A stretch of 7,888 nt of DNA from Syntrophobacterales bacterium (GCA_017881765.1 JADGQN010000220.1:1-7888); one strand, 5' to 3'; positions 1-5,837 are shown, counted from the stretch's first letter. Notes: generated by a model not told the origin, from the letters alone. Made by a program: numbers and translations.

Positions 1-106
1 GGACCGGGAACTACGTTCCCTTGAGGTTTGAGGCCTGAAACGAAGCGCTCCTCGAGGCCCGCAAGGGCCGGTTCTTAAGCGAAGCGGTCTTAAATCGGAG
101 GGTCGC
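1..106 (+). other. Structured leader upstream of the aryl-acid ligase gene
   Basis: No gene can be assigned here. Three short dyads are visible: GGGAAC/GTTCCC (6-11 with 15-20), GGCCC/GGGCC around a GCAA loop (56-60 with 65-69), and TTAAG/CTTAA (75-79 with 89-93), the last sitting just before the ribosome binding site. The frame starting at base 3 reads TGNYVPLRFEA and then stops at 36-38, so this could be the tail of an upstream gene cut by the window edge. A second frame gives DRELRSLEV and a stop at 29-31, so the choice is not secure. No clear -35/-10 or sigma-54 promoter was found. Confidence 0.3.
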
Positions 107-1762
107 ATGTTAGAAGGATTCGTACCATTTCCTGAAGAATTCCAAAAGAAATACAAGGAGAAGGGTTACTGGCTCGGTAAGACCCTTGGCGAAGAATTCG
201 ACGAGGCTGTGGCGAAGTTCGGAGACAGGGTGGCCCTCACCTGCAATGGAGAGTACGTCACGTATAGAGAGCTGGGCGAACGGGCAACCAGACTAGCCCT
301 TCACTTTATCGAGCGGGGCTTGCGGCCTTACGACAGGATGATCATGCAACTTCCGAATGAGCTGGAATTTGCTTACGTCTATTTTGCCGCGGTGAAAATT
401 GGCGTGATCCCCATCATGGCCCTTCCGGTTCACCGTGATGCCGAGATAGGCTTCTTTGCCCAGTTTACAAAGGCCAAAGCCCACGTTATCCCATCAACGT
501 TCAAGGATTTTTCTCACCAGGTCATGTCCCGGGATATCCGCAAGAAAACGTCGACCCTGGAGCTTACCTTTGTGTCCGGACAAAAGGTCGATGGAAACTT
601 TATCTCGATTTCTGCCCTGCTCGCCGACAAAATAGAAACAAGGACGCCGGCCGAATCACTGAAGAAGTATCGACCCGATCCCATGGAGCCGGGCGTGTTC
701 CAGTTGTCCGGCGGAACGACGGGGGTCCCGAAGATCATCCCGCGCACGCATAACGATTACGCGCTCATGTGCAAAAGGGCGGGCGAGATCGTGCGCATAA
801 CGAAAGATTCGGTGATGGGCATCCCCATTCCGGTAAATCACAACTTTGCGCTCTGTTCTCCCGGGCTGCAAGGGGTAATCTATTGCGGAGGGAAGGTTGT
901 GCTGATTCCCACGCCAAGGACCGATGTGGTCTTCGAGGCTGTCCAGAAGGAGAGGATAACCATCATGCCCACGCCACCCGCCTTGCTGATCAGGTGGATG
1001 GAGGCTCCGGAGCTCACGAAGTTTGATTTGAGCTCTCTGGAGGCGGTGCTGGCAGGTGGGGCACGGCTGAATGCGGAAGCTGCAAAGAAAATAACTCCCA
1101 TACTGGGCTGCGACTACCACCAGAACCTTGGTATGTCTGAAGGCATGCTCTTCTGGACGGAACGTGGTGATTCCGAGGAGCTGCTCCTGAATACCCAGGG
1201 AGCCCCCATGTTCGAGGACGACGAGCTACGGGTGGTAGACGAGCGTGAGAAAGAGGTCCCGTATGGGGAGTCCGGAGAATTACTGGTGCGGGGTCCGACA
1301 ACGATCAGGGGGTATTACAATTCGCCTGAATATAACAGGAAGGCGTTTACCGCCGATGGTTTTTATCGCACCGGTGACGTGATAAAGATGTATAAAGGCA
1401 GATATATCAGTGTGGAGGGCAGGATAAAGGACACGATCAACCGAGGCGGCGAAAAGATAAGCGCCGAAGAGGTTGAAAACCACATCCTTGCCCATGCGAA
1501 GGTAGAAAATTGCGCCTACGTAGCCATGCCTGACCGCATTCTTGGAGAAAAAGGATGCGCCTTTGTTTTGACGAAGGGAGGTCAAGGCCTGACCCTCGAT
1601 GAGCTCTGCCGTTTCCTCAAAGAAGAACGAAATATCGCCGTCATCAAGCTTCCTGAGCGGCTGGAACTTGTTGATGCCTTTCCCATGACCGAAGTGGGGA
1701 AGATTGATAAGAAGGCGCTGCGCCAGCTTATCAGTGAGAAGGTCGAGAAGGAAGGCCGATAA
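107..1762 (+). CDS. Aryl-acid AMP ligase, EntE/DhbE-type (2,3-dihydroxybenzoate-AMP ligase-like)
   Basis: A 551-residue ANL-superfamily adenylating enzyme, normal length for stand-alone aryl-acid ligases. It should activate an aromatic acid with ATP to an aryl-AMP in the cytoplasm and pass it to a carrier-protein thiol or CoA. Visible core motifs are the phosphate loop LSGGTTGVPK (200-209), NLGMSEG (340-346), YRTGD (420-424), GRIKD (438-442), and the C-terminal catalytic lysine K532 in EVGKIDKK. The acid-binding segment HNFALCSPG begins at H245. N246 and S251 match the DhbE residues that replace the amino-acid-binding Asp of peptide synthetases. ATG 107 is preceded by GGAGGG at 97-102. The overall pattern resembles EntE/DhbE closely, but no isochorismatase, carrier protein or siderophore gene follows. 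The actual acid could therefore be another benzoate or salicylate derivative, or the product could be an aryl-CoA. The gene appears monocistronic in this window. Confidence 0.85.
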   Translation: MLEGFVPFPEEFQKKYKEKGYWLGKTLGEEFDEAVAKFGDRVALTCNGEYVTYRELGERATRLALHFIERGLRPYDRMIMQLPNELEFAYVYFAAVKIGVIPIMALPVHRDAEIGFFAQFTKAKAHVIPSTFKDFSHQVMSRDIRKKTSTLELTFVSGQKVDGNFISISALLADKIETRTPAESLKKYRPDPMEPGVFQLSGGTTGVPKIIPRTHNDYALMCKRAGEIVRITKDSVMGIPIPVNHNFALCSPGLQGVIYCGGKVVLIPTPRTDVVFEAVQKERITIMPTPPALLIRWMEAPELTKFDLSSLEAVLAGGARLNAEAAKKITPILGCDYHQNLGMSEGMLFWTERGDSEELLLNTQGAPMFEDDELRVVDEREKEVPYGESGELLVRGPTTIRGYYNSPEYNRKAFTADGFYRTGDVIKMYKGRYISVEGRIKDTINRGGEKISAEEVENHILAHAKVENCAYVAMPDRILGEKGCAFVLTKGGQGLTLDELCRFLKEERNIAVIKLPERLELVDAFPMTEVGKIDKKALRQLISEKVEKEGR

Positions 1763-1791
1763 ATTCCCGGGCGTTTGCCCCGTGGGAATTT
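1761..1791 (+). terminator. Hairpin terminator after the ligase gene
   Basis: AAATTCCC (1761-1768) pairs with GGGAATTT (1784-1791), and an inner GGGC/GCCC stem (1769-1772 with 1777-1780) closes a GTTT loop, leaving a three-base CGT bulge. The stem overlaps the TAA stop of the ligase. The downstream tract is pyrimidine-rich rather than a clean U run, so intrinsic termination is likely but may be leaky. Confidence 0.5.
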
Positions 1792-1830
1792 ATTACTTCC
1801 CTTTTCTCGGAAATTTTTTCCTGTATGAAT

Positions 1831-1910
1831 GATCCCCGCGCTCCTCTTCGTGAGGAGAAGGGGTCCGTGAAGTATGTCCGCCGCATGGCGGGAAAAGGCT
1901 CCAGCGGCCT
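1831..1910 (+). other. Three consecutive hairpins in the intergenic region
   Basis: Hairpin 1 pairs CTCCTC (1841-1846) with GAGGAG (1852-1857). It is extended by an outer CCCC/GGGG stem (1834-1837 with 1860-1863) across a small internal loop. Hairpin 2 pairs CCGCC (1878-1882) with GGCGG (1887-1891) around GCAT. Hairpin 3 pairs AGGC (1896-1899) with GCCT (1907-1910). They lie between the ligase terminator and the sigma-54 promoter, so they would not be in the leader of the next gene. They could be part of a small RNA, or protein-binding dyads upstream of the promoter. No known RNA family was recognised. Confidence 0.3.
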
Positions 1911-1985
1911 GTGTCCGTAGGTACTCAGGTATACAAAAGAATTTGCGGCACCCAAAGAAGAATCAGCCGTATTCCCTATTCATTC

Positions 1986-2002
1986 CTGGCACACTCCTTG
2001 CT
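1986..2002 (+). promoter_or_regulatory. Sigma-54 (-24/-12) promoter
   Basis: CTGGCAC (1986-1992), five bases, then TTGCT (1998-2002). The invariant GG (1988-1989) and GC (2000-2001) are separated by exactly ten bases, as the RpoN consensus requires, and nearly every consensus base is present. It points at the envelope-protein gene at 2159, with a predicted start of transcription near 2013 and a leader of about 145 nt. RpoN promoters need an AAA+ enhancer-binding activator. No activator gene is in the window, and I could not define a convincing dyad operator upstream. Confidence 0.72.
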
Positions 2003-2062
2003 GACTATTGATAAAAGCTTGACAGGTGGCTCTCCGGAAGGAAGTCAAACGAAACGGCGCTC

Positions 2063-2096
2063 AGGCCGCGCGAGGCCTTCAGGGGGCACGTGAAGG
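2063..2096 (+). promoter_or_regulatory. Mutually exclusive hairpins in the leader of the envelope gene
   Basis: AGGCC (2063-2067) can pair with GGCCT (2074-2078). Alternatively CCTTCA (2076-2081) can pair with TGAAGG (2091-2096). The two stems share bases 2076-2078, so only one can form at a time. They lie inside the predicted transcript, about 45 bases before the ribosome binding site GGAGGGGG (2141-2148). Whether this is a switch or chance is unknown. Confidence 0.25.
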
Positions 2097-2158
2097 AATG
2101 GCTTAAGTAAGTGATGATACAGGCGATAAACGGTAAAAATGGAGGGGGTGGCTAAGTT

Positions 2159-3274
2159 ATGCGTATGCTGTGGTTGAAGCGACCAGTTGGCCCGGTCTCG
2201 GAGGCTCAAAAAGCGCGGATAGCCTGTGCGGCGGTAGTTGCTGCACTGCTTATCGTGATGTGCGGCAGCGGCTACGCCAACGCGGAGACACCTGTCCTCA
2301 ATACTTCCGGGCCGTCCACGTTTCACGGGGAAATAGCCAAAGGGCTGAAGATTGAGATGAGACTCTACCAGGAAGGCCCAAGCTTCTATGGCTCCTACTC
2401 TTATCAAGCTTTCGGGCGTGACATCCAGGTGAAGGGCAAGATTAACGAGCGCGGAGAATTCGCGCTGCAGGAGTTTGTTAAAGGTAAGGTCACGGGAAAT
2501 TTCGAAGGAAAATTTGTAACAATGGACAGGATTGAAGGCAAGTGGTTCAAGAAATCGTCGCGCAACACAGGGCGGAGTTTTTATGCGATCCGCACAGGTG
2601 CTCCCTTAGCCGCAACACAGGTCTTGCCAACCCAAAAAACGAGCAGGCCAGATGGTGAAGCGGCGCCCGCCGCCAAAATACCGCGGCCAGCCCCAAAAGC
2701 GGAGCCGGCAGCACGAATAGCGCCGACGGCTGAAACTCGTCCGGAACCACCACCGTCGAGTACGAGGCAACAAAACGTGCCTGTGGCCAGAGAAGTGCCG
2801 CTTGCGCAGCAGGAAAAGAAGATAGAGGCTAAAGCTCTGCCCGTGGAACGAGCGGTCGCGGCCCAGCAGCAGCCCCTGAAGATCGAGTCAGCTCAATCAG
2901 CACCCAGGGAGGAGCCGGTTTTGGTCCCGGCTACAGTCGCACAGGAGCCCCCCAAAGCGCCGGTTAAAGCAGAAGCTCAGTCCCCTGAGAAGCCGCGCAT
3001 TGAAGGCAGGACAGTCGACCCAGTGAATAAAAAGAGCTCACCGTGGGCATCGTTTCTCTCAGTTTTCAACATGAAAGTGGCGGGTGGGGTTGGCGGCATC
3101 GTGTTGCTCGGTTGCGGACTGGCCTGGCTGGCAGTGGTAGCCGGCGGCGCAGCAGCATTTCGTGATAACAGCAATCTATTTCGTCAAGCGCATGCGATGG
3201 GGCTTTCATTCCTGCCGGGTATTTTCCTGCTGGCAGTGGGGGTGGGGGCAGTCCTCGCCGTCTTCGTCGAATGA
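2159..3274 (+). CDS. Exported envelope protein with beta-rich domain, Pro/Ala linker and two C-terminal membrane helices
   Basis: I do not recognise a named family. The 371-residue product has a 20-residue basic N-terminus, a hydrophobic stretch (21-38) and a plausible signal-peptidase site after ANA (40-42). Residues about 52-145 form a compact domain rich in alternating Gly, aromatic and charged residues (FHGEI, GSYSY, GKVTGNFEGKF, IEGKWF), which suggests a small beta barrel or sandwich outside the cytoplasm. Residues about 146-290 are a low-complexity linker of Pro, Ala, Glu, Lys and Gln. Two Gly-rich hydrophobic segments (about 307-333 and 348-369) then anchor the C-terminus in a membrane. 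ATG 2159 has a strong GGAGGGGG 10 bases upstream; ATG 2165 is an alternative. It appears to be transcribed alone from the sigma-54 promoter. The stop codon lies inside a palindromic repeat, so the present C-terminus may have been set by that element. Confidence 0.8.
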   Translation: MRMLWLKRPVGPVSEAQKARIACAAVVAALLIVMCGSGYANAETPVLNTSGPSTFHGEIAKGLKIEMRLYQEGPSFYGSYSYQAFGRDIQVKGKINERGEFALQEFVKGKVTGNFEGKFVTMDRIEGKWFKKSSRNTGRSFYAIRTGAPLAATQVLPTQKTSRPDGEAAPAAKIPRPAPKAEPAARIAPTAETRPEPPPSSTRQQNVPVAREVPLAQQEKKIEAKALPVERAVAAQQQPLKIESAQSAPREEPVLVPATVAQEPPKAPVKAEAQSPEKPRIEGRTVDPVNKKSSPWASFLSVFNMKVAGGVGGIVLLGCGLAWLAVVAGGAAAFRDNSNLFRQAHAMGLSFLPGIFLLAVGVGAVLAVFVE

Positions 3275-3399
3275 CGGCTTGCTTTTTGCGCCTCCCTTCG
3301 TTGCCCTTCGTCTTGTTCCACCTCGACGTACCATAAGGTACGCCTTCGGTGGCCCAAGCCTCGGCGCGCCTCGGTATGCATCAAAAATCAAGCCGTCAT
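3271..3399. repeat. 129-bp imperfect palindrome with 11-bp perfect terminal repeats
   Basis: The ends are ATGACGGCTTG (3271-3281) and its exact complement (3389-3399). Each is followed inward by a further near-match (CTTTTTG against ATTTTTG). The centre is a perfect CGTACC/GGTACG stem (3327-3332 with 3337-3342) around an ATAA loop, and CTTG..CCACC blocks match between the arms. The whole unit could fold as one long hairpin. It has no coding capacity and resembles a MITE or bacterial palindromic repeat. No clear target-site duplication is visible. The TGA stop of the upstream gene (3272-3274) falls inside the left terminal repeat. Confidence 0.6.
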
Positions 3400-3442
3400 A
3401 CGTACACCCAGGCGTGCGCCACTTTATTGCTTGCGCCCGGTG

Positions 3443-3580
3443 ATTCAAATCCCAATATCAAATGTCTAAATCCTAAACAAATTTAAATAACAAATATCCC
3501 AAACTGGTGTCGGAGGCTGGTTCCGTTTTGGATTTTGGTGATTCGATATTGTTTAGGATTTAGATACTAGGATTTAGAAT
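3443..3580. repeat. AT-rich 138-bp imperfect palindrome with internal direct repeats
   Basis: CTAAATCCTAAACAA (3466-3480) is matched by its exact complement at 3549-3563. The similarity continues imperfectly on both sides, from ATTCAAATCC (3443) to the complementary GGATTTAGAAT end (3580), and inward to CCAAA/TTTTGG. The right arm contains TAGGATTTAGA twice (3554-3564 and 3568-3578, period 14). It is clearly more AT-rich than the flanking genes and has no ORF. It sits between two convergent genes, where it could also end transcription from both sides. This is probably a dispersed intergenic repeat, distinct in sequence from the preceding palindrome. Confidence 0.6.
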
Positions 3581-3608
3581 TTCTCGTTCTGGTTGCCTCG
3601 CCTAAACC

Positions 3609-4115
3609 TTAAACAGAAGTGTCGATGTGCTTGTCTGTTTGCGGGGAGTCCTTCTCGTAGTTTGCCTTCATAAGCTCGTAACGGGCTTTCTGCTCTATGC
3701 GTGTTGCCGCTGACGCGACCGAGTTGTCTTGCGGCGACGGGTCCGCCGGGGCCATTGCCGCCCTCTTGACCTGTTCCATCTTCCGCAAGGTTTCTTCCGG
3801 GGTCTTTCCTTCGGAGATGTCGATTGAAACTTCACCACCAACAATGTAGGCCTGACCATCCGGTCCTGTCGCATACTGGTAACGAATAGCTCCGGCGTAT
3901 TCTCCGCCTGCCCCCTTGTGAGCCATCTCGTGCGCTTTTACCTTCTGCTCCTCTGCCTTCAACCCTTGAACCTGCTGCTTGACTTTCTCCTGACGGGCCT
4001 TGTCCGCCACGGGTTGGCCGCTTCCATTATTGGAGCGCTTGCCCGGCTCTTTGGACGAGCCTGCTCTTTCTTGGTAGGCTGGGGATAGGGAGGACGGTGT
4101 GGTGTCGATCCTCAA
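3609..4115 (-). CDS. SprA-related putative metalloprotease
   Basis: A 168-residue protein of the SprA-related family (the group often labelled putative metalloprotease CJM1_0395). The conserved core is unmistakable: KAHEMAHKGAGGEYAG with an HExxH zinc-site motif (H62, E63, H66), then YATGPDGQAYIVGGEVSID (81-99), PEETLRKMEQVKRAA (106-120) and APADPSPQD (122-130). The N-terminal 40 residues are polar and low in complexity, residues 38-62 are charged and probably helical, and there is no signal peptide, so it should be cytoplasmic unless exported by another route. The start is TTG at 4115, supported by AGGAG (complement of 4123-4127) seven bases before it; no ATG gives a better fit. It is transcribed alone, convergent with the envelope gene and divergent from the hydrolase. 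Protease activity is predicted from the motif only; the family is poorly characterised. Confidence 0.82.
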   Translation of the reverse strand: MRIDTTPSSLSPAYQERAGSSKEPGKRSNNGSGQPVADKARQEKVKQQVQGLKAEEQKVKAHEMAHKGAGGEYAGAIRYQYATGPDGQAYIVGGEVSIDISEGKTPEETLRKMEQVKRAAMAPADPSPQDNSVASAATRIEQKARYELMKANYEKDSPQTDKHIDTSV

Positions 4116-4132
4116 TAGAGTGCTCCTGTTGA

Positions 4133-4161
4133 ATTATCGCCTCATTACAAAAGAATGTTTA
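4133..4161 (-). promoter_or_regulatory. Possible sigma-70 promoter for the SprA-related gene
   Basis: On the minus strand, TAAACA (complement of 4156-4161, four of six consensus bases) is followed after 17 bases by GATAAT (complement of 4133-4138, five of six). The predicted transcript would begin almost at the AGGAG ribosome binding site, giving an unusually short leader. That weakens the call. Confidence 0.35.
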
Positions 4162-4179
4162 GAGGCAGGCCGCGCTCAC

Positions 4180-4261
4180 TTGAATTGTGGGGTTCTGAGA
4201 ATTAACCTTTCTGTAAAACCTTATCTCAGTCGTTCGCTGAGAAGGCCAGATCACGGGAGGT
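4180..4261 (+). promoter_or_regulatory. Upstream region of the dienelactone hydrolase gene with leader hairpin
   Basis: A weak promoter candidate is TTGAAT (4180-4185), a 17-base spacer, and TAACCT (4203-4208); only the -35 is reasonable. TCTCAG (4224-4229) pairs with CTGAGA (4237-4242) around a seven-base loop, shortly before the very strong ribosome binding site GGAGGT (4256-4261). Confidence 0.25.
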
Positions 4262-4265
4262 GAGT

Positions 4266-5054
4266 ATGAAAAGAGTATCGGTCCGGTTGTTGGTCCTGGC
4301 AATGTTGCTGGCCTGGATGGTGCCTGCGCAGGCCGCTGTCCGGTCCGCGCTGGTGGAGTATAAGCAGGGAGATGCCACGCTGGAGGGTTACCTTGCGTGG
4401 GACGATGCGTTGACTGGTAAAAGGCCCGGGGTCCTTGTTGTCCACGAATGGTGGGGCCTGAATGATTACATAAAGGGGCGTGCAAATCAGCTTGCCCAAA
4501 TGGGCTACGTCGCTTTCGCGGCAGACATTTATGGCAAAGGCAAGAGAGCCAAGGACGCAGCTGAGGCGGGTAAATTGGCGGGTGTTTACTGGTCGGACCG
4601 GAAGCTCCTCCGGGCGCGGGCCAACGCAGGGCTTGATATACTGATGAAGCATCAGTTCACTGACCCCAAGAGGGTCGCGGCTATCGGATATTGCTTTGGC
4701 GGGTCCACGGTACTTGAGCTTGCGCGGAGCGGGGCTGATATTGCAGGAGTTGTCAGCTTTCATGGCGGGTTAGACACACCCGATCCGAACGATGCGAAGA
4801 ACATAAAAGCAAAGGTCCTGGTACTGACCGGGGCAGATGATCCTAATGTGCCGCCCAGCCAGGTGCTTGCTTTCGCGGAAGAGATGCGAAAGGCCCGCGT
4901 CGACTGGCAGCTCGTGATGTACGGTGGAGCCGTCCACAGTTTCACGAATCCGGCATCCGGTAACGACCCGTCAAAAGGGGTTGCTTATAATGAGAAGGCG
5001 GATCGCAGATCCTGGCAAGCGATGAAAGATTTTTTTGCGGAAATTTTTAAGTAA
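4266..5054 (+). CDS. Exported dienelactone hydrolase family protein
   Basis: A 262-residue alpha/beta-hydrolase of the dienelactone hydrolase family (PF01738). Such enzymes open lactone or ester bonds with a Cys-Asp-His triad. All three are visible: C143 in GYCFGG, D192 in DDPNVPPS and H224 in AVHSFTNP. The conserved oxyanion-region Glu is E61 in VHEWWGLN. Residues 1-23 form a Sec signal peptide (KR start, hydrophobic core, AQA before the cut), so the mature enzyme should be periplasmic or secreted, unlike the cytoplasmic enzyme of chlorocatechol degradation. ATG 4266 is chosen over GTG 4260 because the GTG overlaps the ribosome binding site GGAGGT (4256-4261). The substrate cannot be told; no catechol-cleavage genes are nearby. 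It is followed after about 120 bases by the Nudix gene and may or may not share its transcript. Confidence 0.87.
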   Translation: MKRVSVRLLVLAMLLAWMVPAQAAVRSALVEYKQGDATLEGYLAWDDALTGKRPGVLVVHEWWGLNDYIKGRANQLAQMGYVAFAADIYGKGKRAKDAAEAGKLAGVYWSDRKLLRARANAGLDILMKHQFTDPKRVAAIGYCFGGSTVLELARSGADIAGVVSFHGGLDTPDPNDAKNIKAKVLVLTGADDPNVPPSQVLAFAEEMRKARVDWQLVMYGGAVHSFTNPASGNDPSKGVAYNEKADRRSWQAMKDFFAEIFK

Positions 5055-5068
5055 GGGCTGGCAAGACA

Positions 5069-5086
5069 AGGTTGAGGTTAAGGTTA
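5069..5086 (+). repeat. Three-copy hexamer AGGTTR
   Basis: AGGTTG, AGGTTA and AGGTTA stand head to tail in the spacer after the hydrolase gene, followed by an A-rich run. There is no hairpin, so this is not a terminator. A TAGAAT box (5111-5116) further on looks like a -10 element for the Nudix gene but has no matching -35. Confidence 0.5.
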
Positions 5087-5132
5087 AGAAAAAAAGCGAA
5101 CCAAAGATGGTAGAATAAAAGAAAAGGGTCGC

Positions 5133-5178
5133 GGGTGAACGGACAAGGGAAGGGTGAAGAGGGTGAAACATCGGTGAA
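5133..5178 (+). repeat. Repeated GGGTGAA units at the Nudix gene start
   Basis: GGGTGAA occurs exactly at 5133-5139, 5152-5158 and 5161-5167, with the variant CGGTGAA at 5172-5178. Each unit holds a GTG codon and some resemble a ribosome binding site. Two of the GTG codons, 5135 and 5174, are in frame with the Nudix gene, which makes the start ambiguous. Confidence 0.5.
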
Positions 5179-5578
5179 GCCGCTCATGGTGACGGCTGCG
5201 GTTATTGAGAGGGACGGTAGGGTTCTCATAGCCAAGCGAAAGAATGGATGGCGCTTCGCGGGAAAGTGGGAATTCCCCGGCGGCAAGATCGAGCCGAACG
5301 AAACGCCGGAGGAATGCCTCCGACGGGAACTCCACGAAGAGCTGGGCATTGAGACGGAGATCGGGAACTTTTTCTGCTCGAGCACGTACGCATACCCTCA
5401 CGCAACAGTTCAGCTTCTCGTGTATCGGGCGTTTCACGTCTCCGGAGAGTATACGCTGTACGACCATCAGGAGATTCGGTGGGTGTTGCCGGAGGATCTC
5501 CTACAGTACGATTTTCCTGAGGCCGATAACTTAGTAATTGAGAAGTTGATACAAGCCGGCTCCAAGCGTATGGCCTGA
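5174..5578 (+). CDS. mutT: MutT-type Nudix hydrolase (8-oxo-dGTP diphosphatase-like)
   Basis: A Nudix hydrolase that probably removes oxidised nucleotides such as 8-oxo-dGTP from the pool, protecting DNA from mutation. The Nudix box GX5EX7REUXEEXGU is complete at residues 37-59 of the chosen 134-residue form (GKIEPNE ... RELHEELGI), with the metal-binding glutamates present. FPGGKIE before it and DFPEADNLVIEKL near the end match the layout of MutT and NudG; the related pyrimidine nucleotide hydrolases cannot be excluded. I chose GTG 5174 because GAGGGTGA lies about seven bases before it and the length then equals that of E. coli MutT. GTG 5135 would add a 13-residue Gly/Glu-rich leader derived from a DNA repeat, and ATG 5186 is a third option. 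It is followed after 24 bases by the lipoprotein gene, so the two are probably co-transcribed. Confidence 0.85.
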   Translation: MKPLMVTAAVIERDGRVLIAKRKNGWRFAGKWEFPGGKIEPNETPEECLRRELHEELGIETEIGNFFCSSTYAYPHATVQLLVYRAFHVSGEYTLYDHQEIRWVLPEDLLQYDFPEADNLVIEKLIQAGSKRMA

Positions 5579-5602
5579 TCAACAGAAGAGAGGAGAAACT
5601 CT

Positions 5603-5827
5603 ATGAGAACTTTCCTGTTAGCCTCTGCAATGTTGCTTCTTGCCGCCTGCGGTACAACTTACACTCATCCTACCAAAAGCCTCCAGGAGTTTGACCGGGA
5701 TAAAGCGTTATGCGAGCAAGAGGCCAAGAAAGCGTTGGCAAAAAAGGGACAGGCCAATGACTCGTGTGCGGTTCTGGAGGAAACGAAGCGCTGTCTTGAA
5801 ACAAAAAAGGGGTGGGTCCGGAAATAG
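5603..5827 (+). CDS. Small lipoprotein with four cysteines
   Basis: A 74-residue lipoprotein. The signal peptide ends in the lipobox L13-A14-A15-C16; C16 would be lipidated and become the N-terminus. Residue +2 is Gly rather than Asp, which by the Lol rule suggests the outer membrane. The mature part of about 59 residues is charged and probably helical, and carries three further cysteines (C37, C55, C64), two of which could form a disulfide bond. No family is recognised. AGGAG (5591-5595) stands seven bases before ATG 5603. It lies 24 bases after the Nudix gene and 10 bases before the transporter gene, so it looks like the middle of an operon, although nothing in the sequence ties its function to either neighbour. 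Confidence 0.78.
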   Translation: MRTFLLASAMLLLAACGTTYTHPTKSLQEFDRDKALCEQEAKKALAKKGQANDSCAVLEETKRCLETKKGWVRK

Positions 5828-5837
5828 TCGAACGCTC

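Noticed and set aside
1825..1920. A 31-codon ATG frame in the spacer before the sigma-54 promoter.
   Set aside because: It has no ribosome binding site, and its sequence is explained by the hairpins at 1831-1910.
1860..1960. Possible cyclic-di-GMP (GEMM-I) riboswitch, suggested by GGCTCCAGCGGCC and a GTAGGTA-like stretch.
   Set aside because: The conserved CAAACC segment, GNRA tetraloop and GCAAAGCC core are missing, and the region lies upstream of the predicted transcript.
2019..2047. Perfect sigma-70 -35 box TTGACA at 2019-2024.
   Set aside because: No acceptable -10 box stands 16-18 bases downstream; the -24/-12 element just upstream is far stronger.
2999..3010. IEGR tetrapeptide (residues 281-284) in the envelope-protein linker, which looks like a protease site.
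   Set aside because: It is a four-residue chance match in a low-complexity linker; the factor Xa type site has no bacterial meaning.
3162..3443. A 93-codon forward frame overlapping the end of the envelope gene.
   Set aside because: It overlaps the supported gene and then runs through the palindromic repeat; composition is unlike protein.
3206..3448. An 80-codon reverse frame across the first palindrome.
   Set aside because: It is explained by the inverted repeat; the product is low in complexity with no domain.
4251..4763. A 170-codon reverse frame opposite the dienelactone hydrolase gene.
   Set aside because: It is an antisense shadow of a well-supported gene with a complete catalytic triad.
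5640..5837. N-terminal extension of the BASS transporter frame.
   Set aside because: It overlaps the lipoprotein gene in another frame and gives a basic, non-membrane leader not expected for this family.
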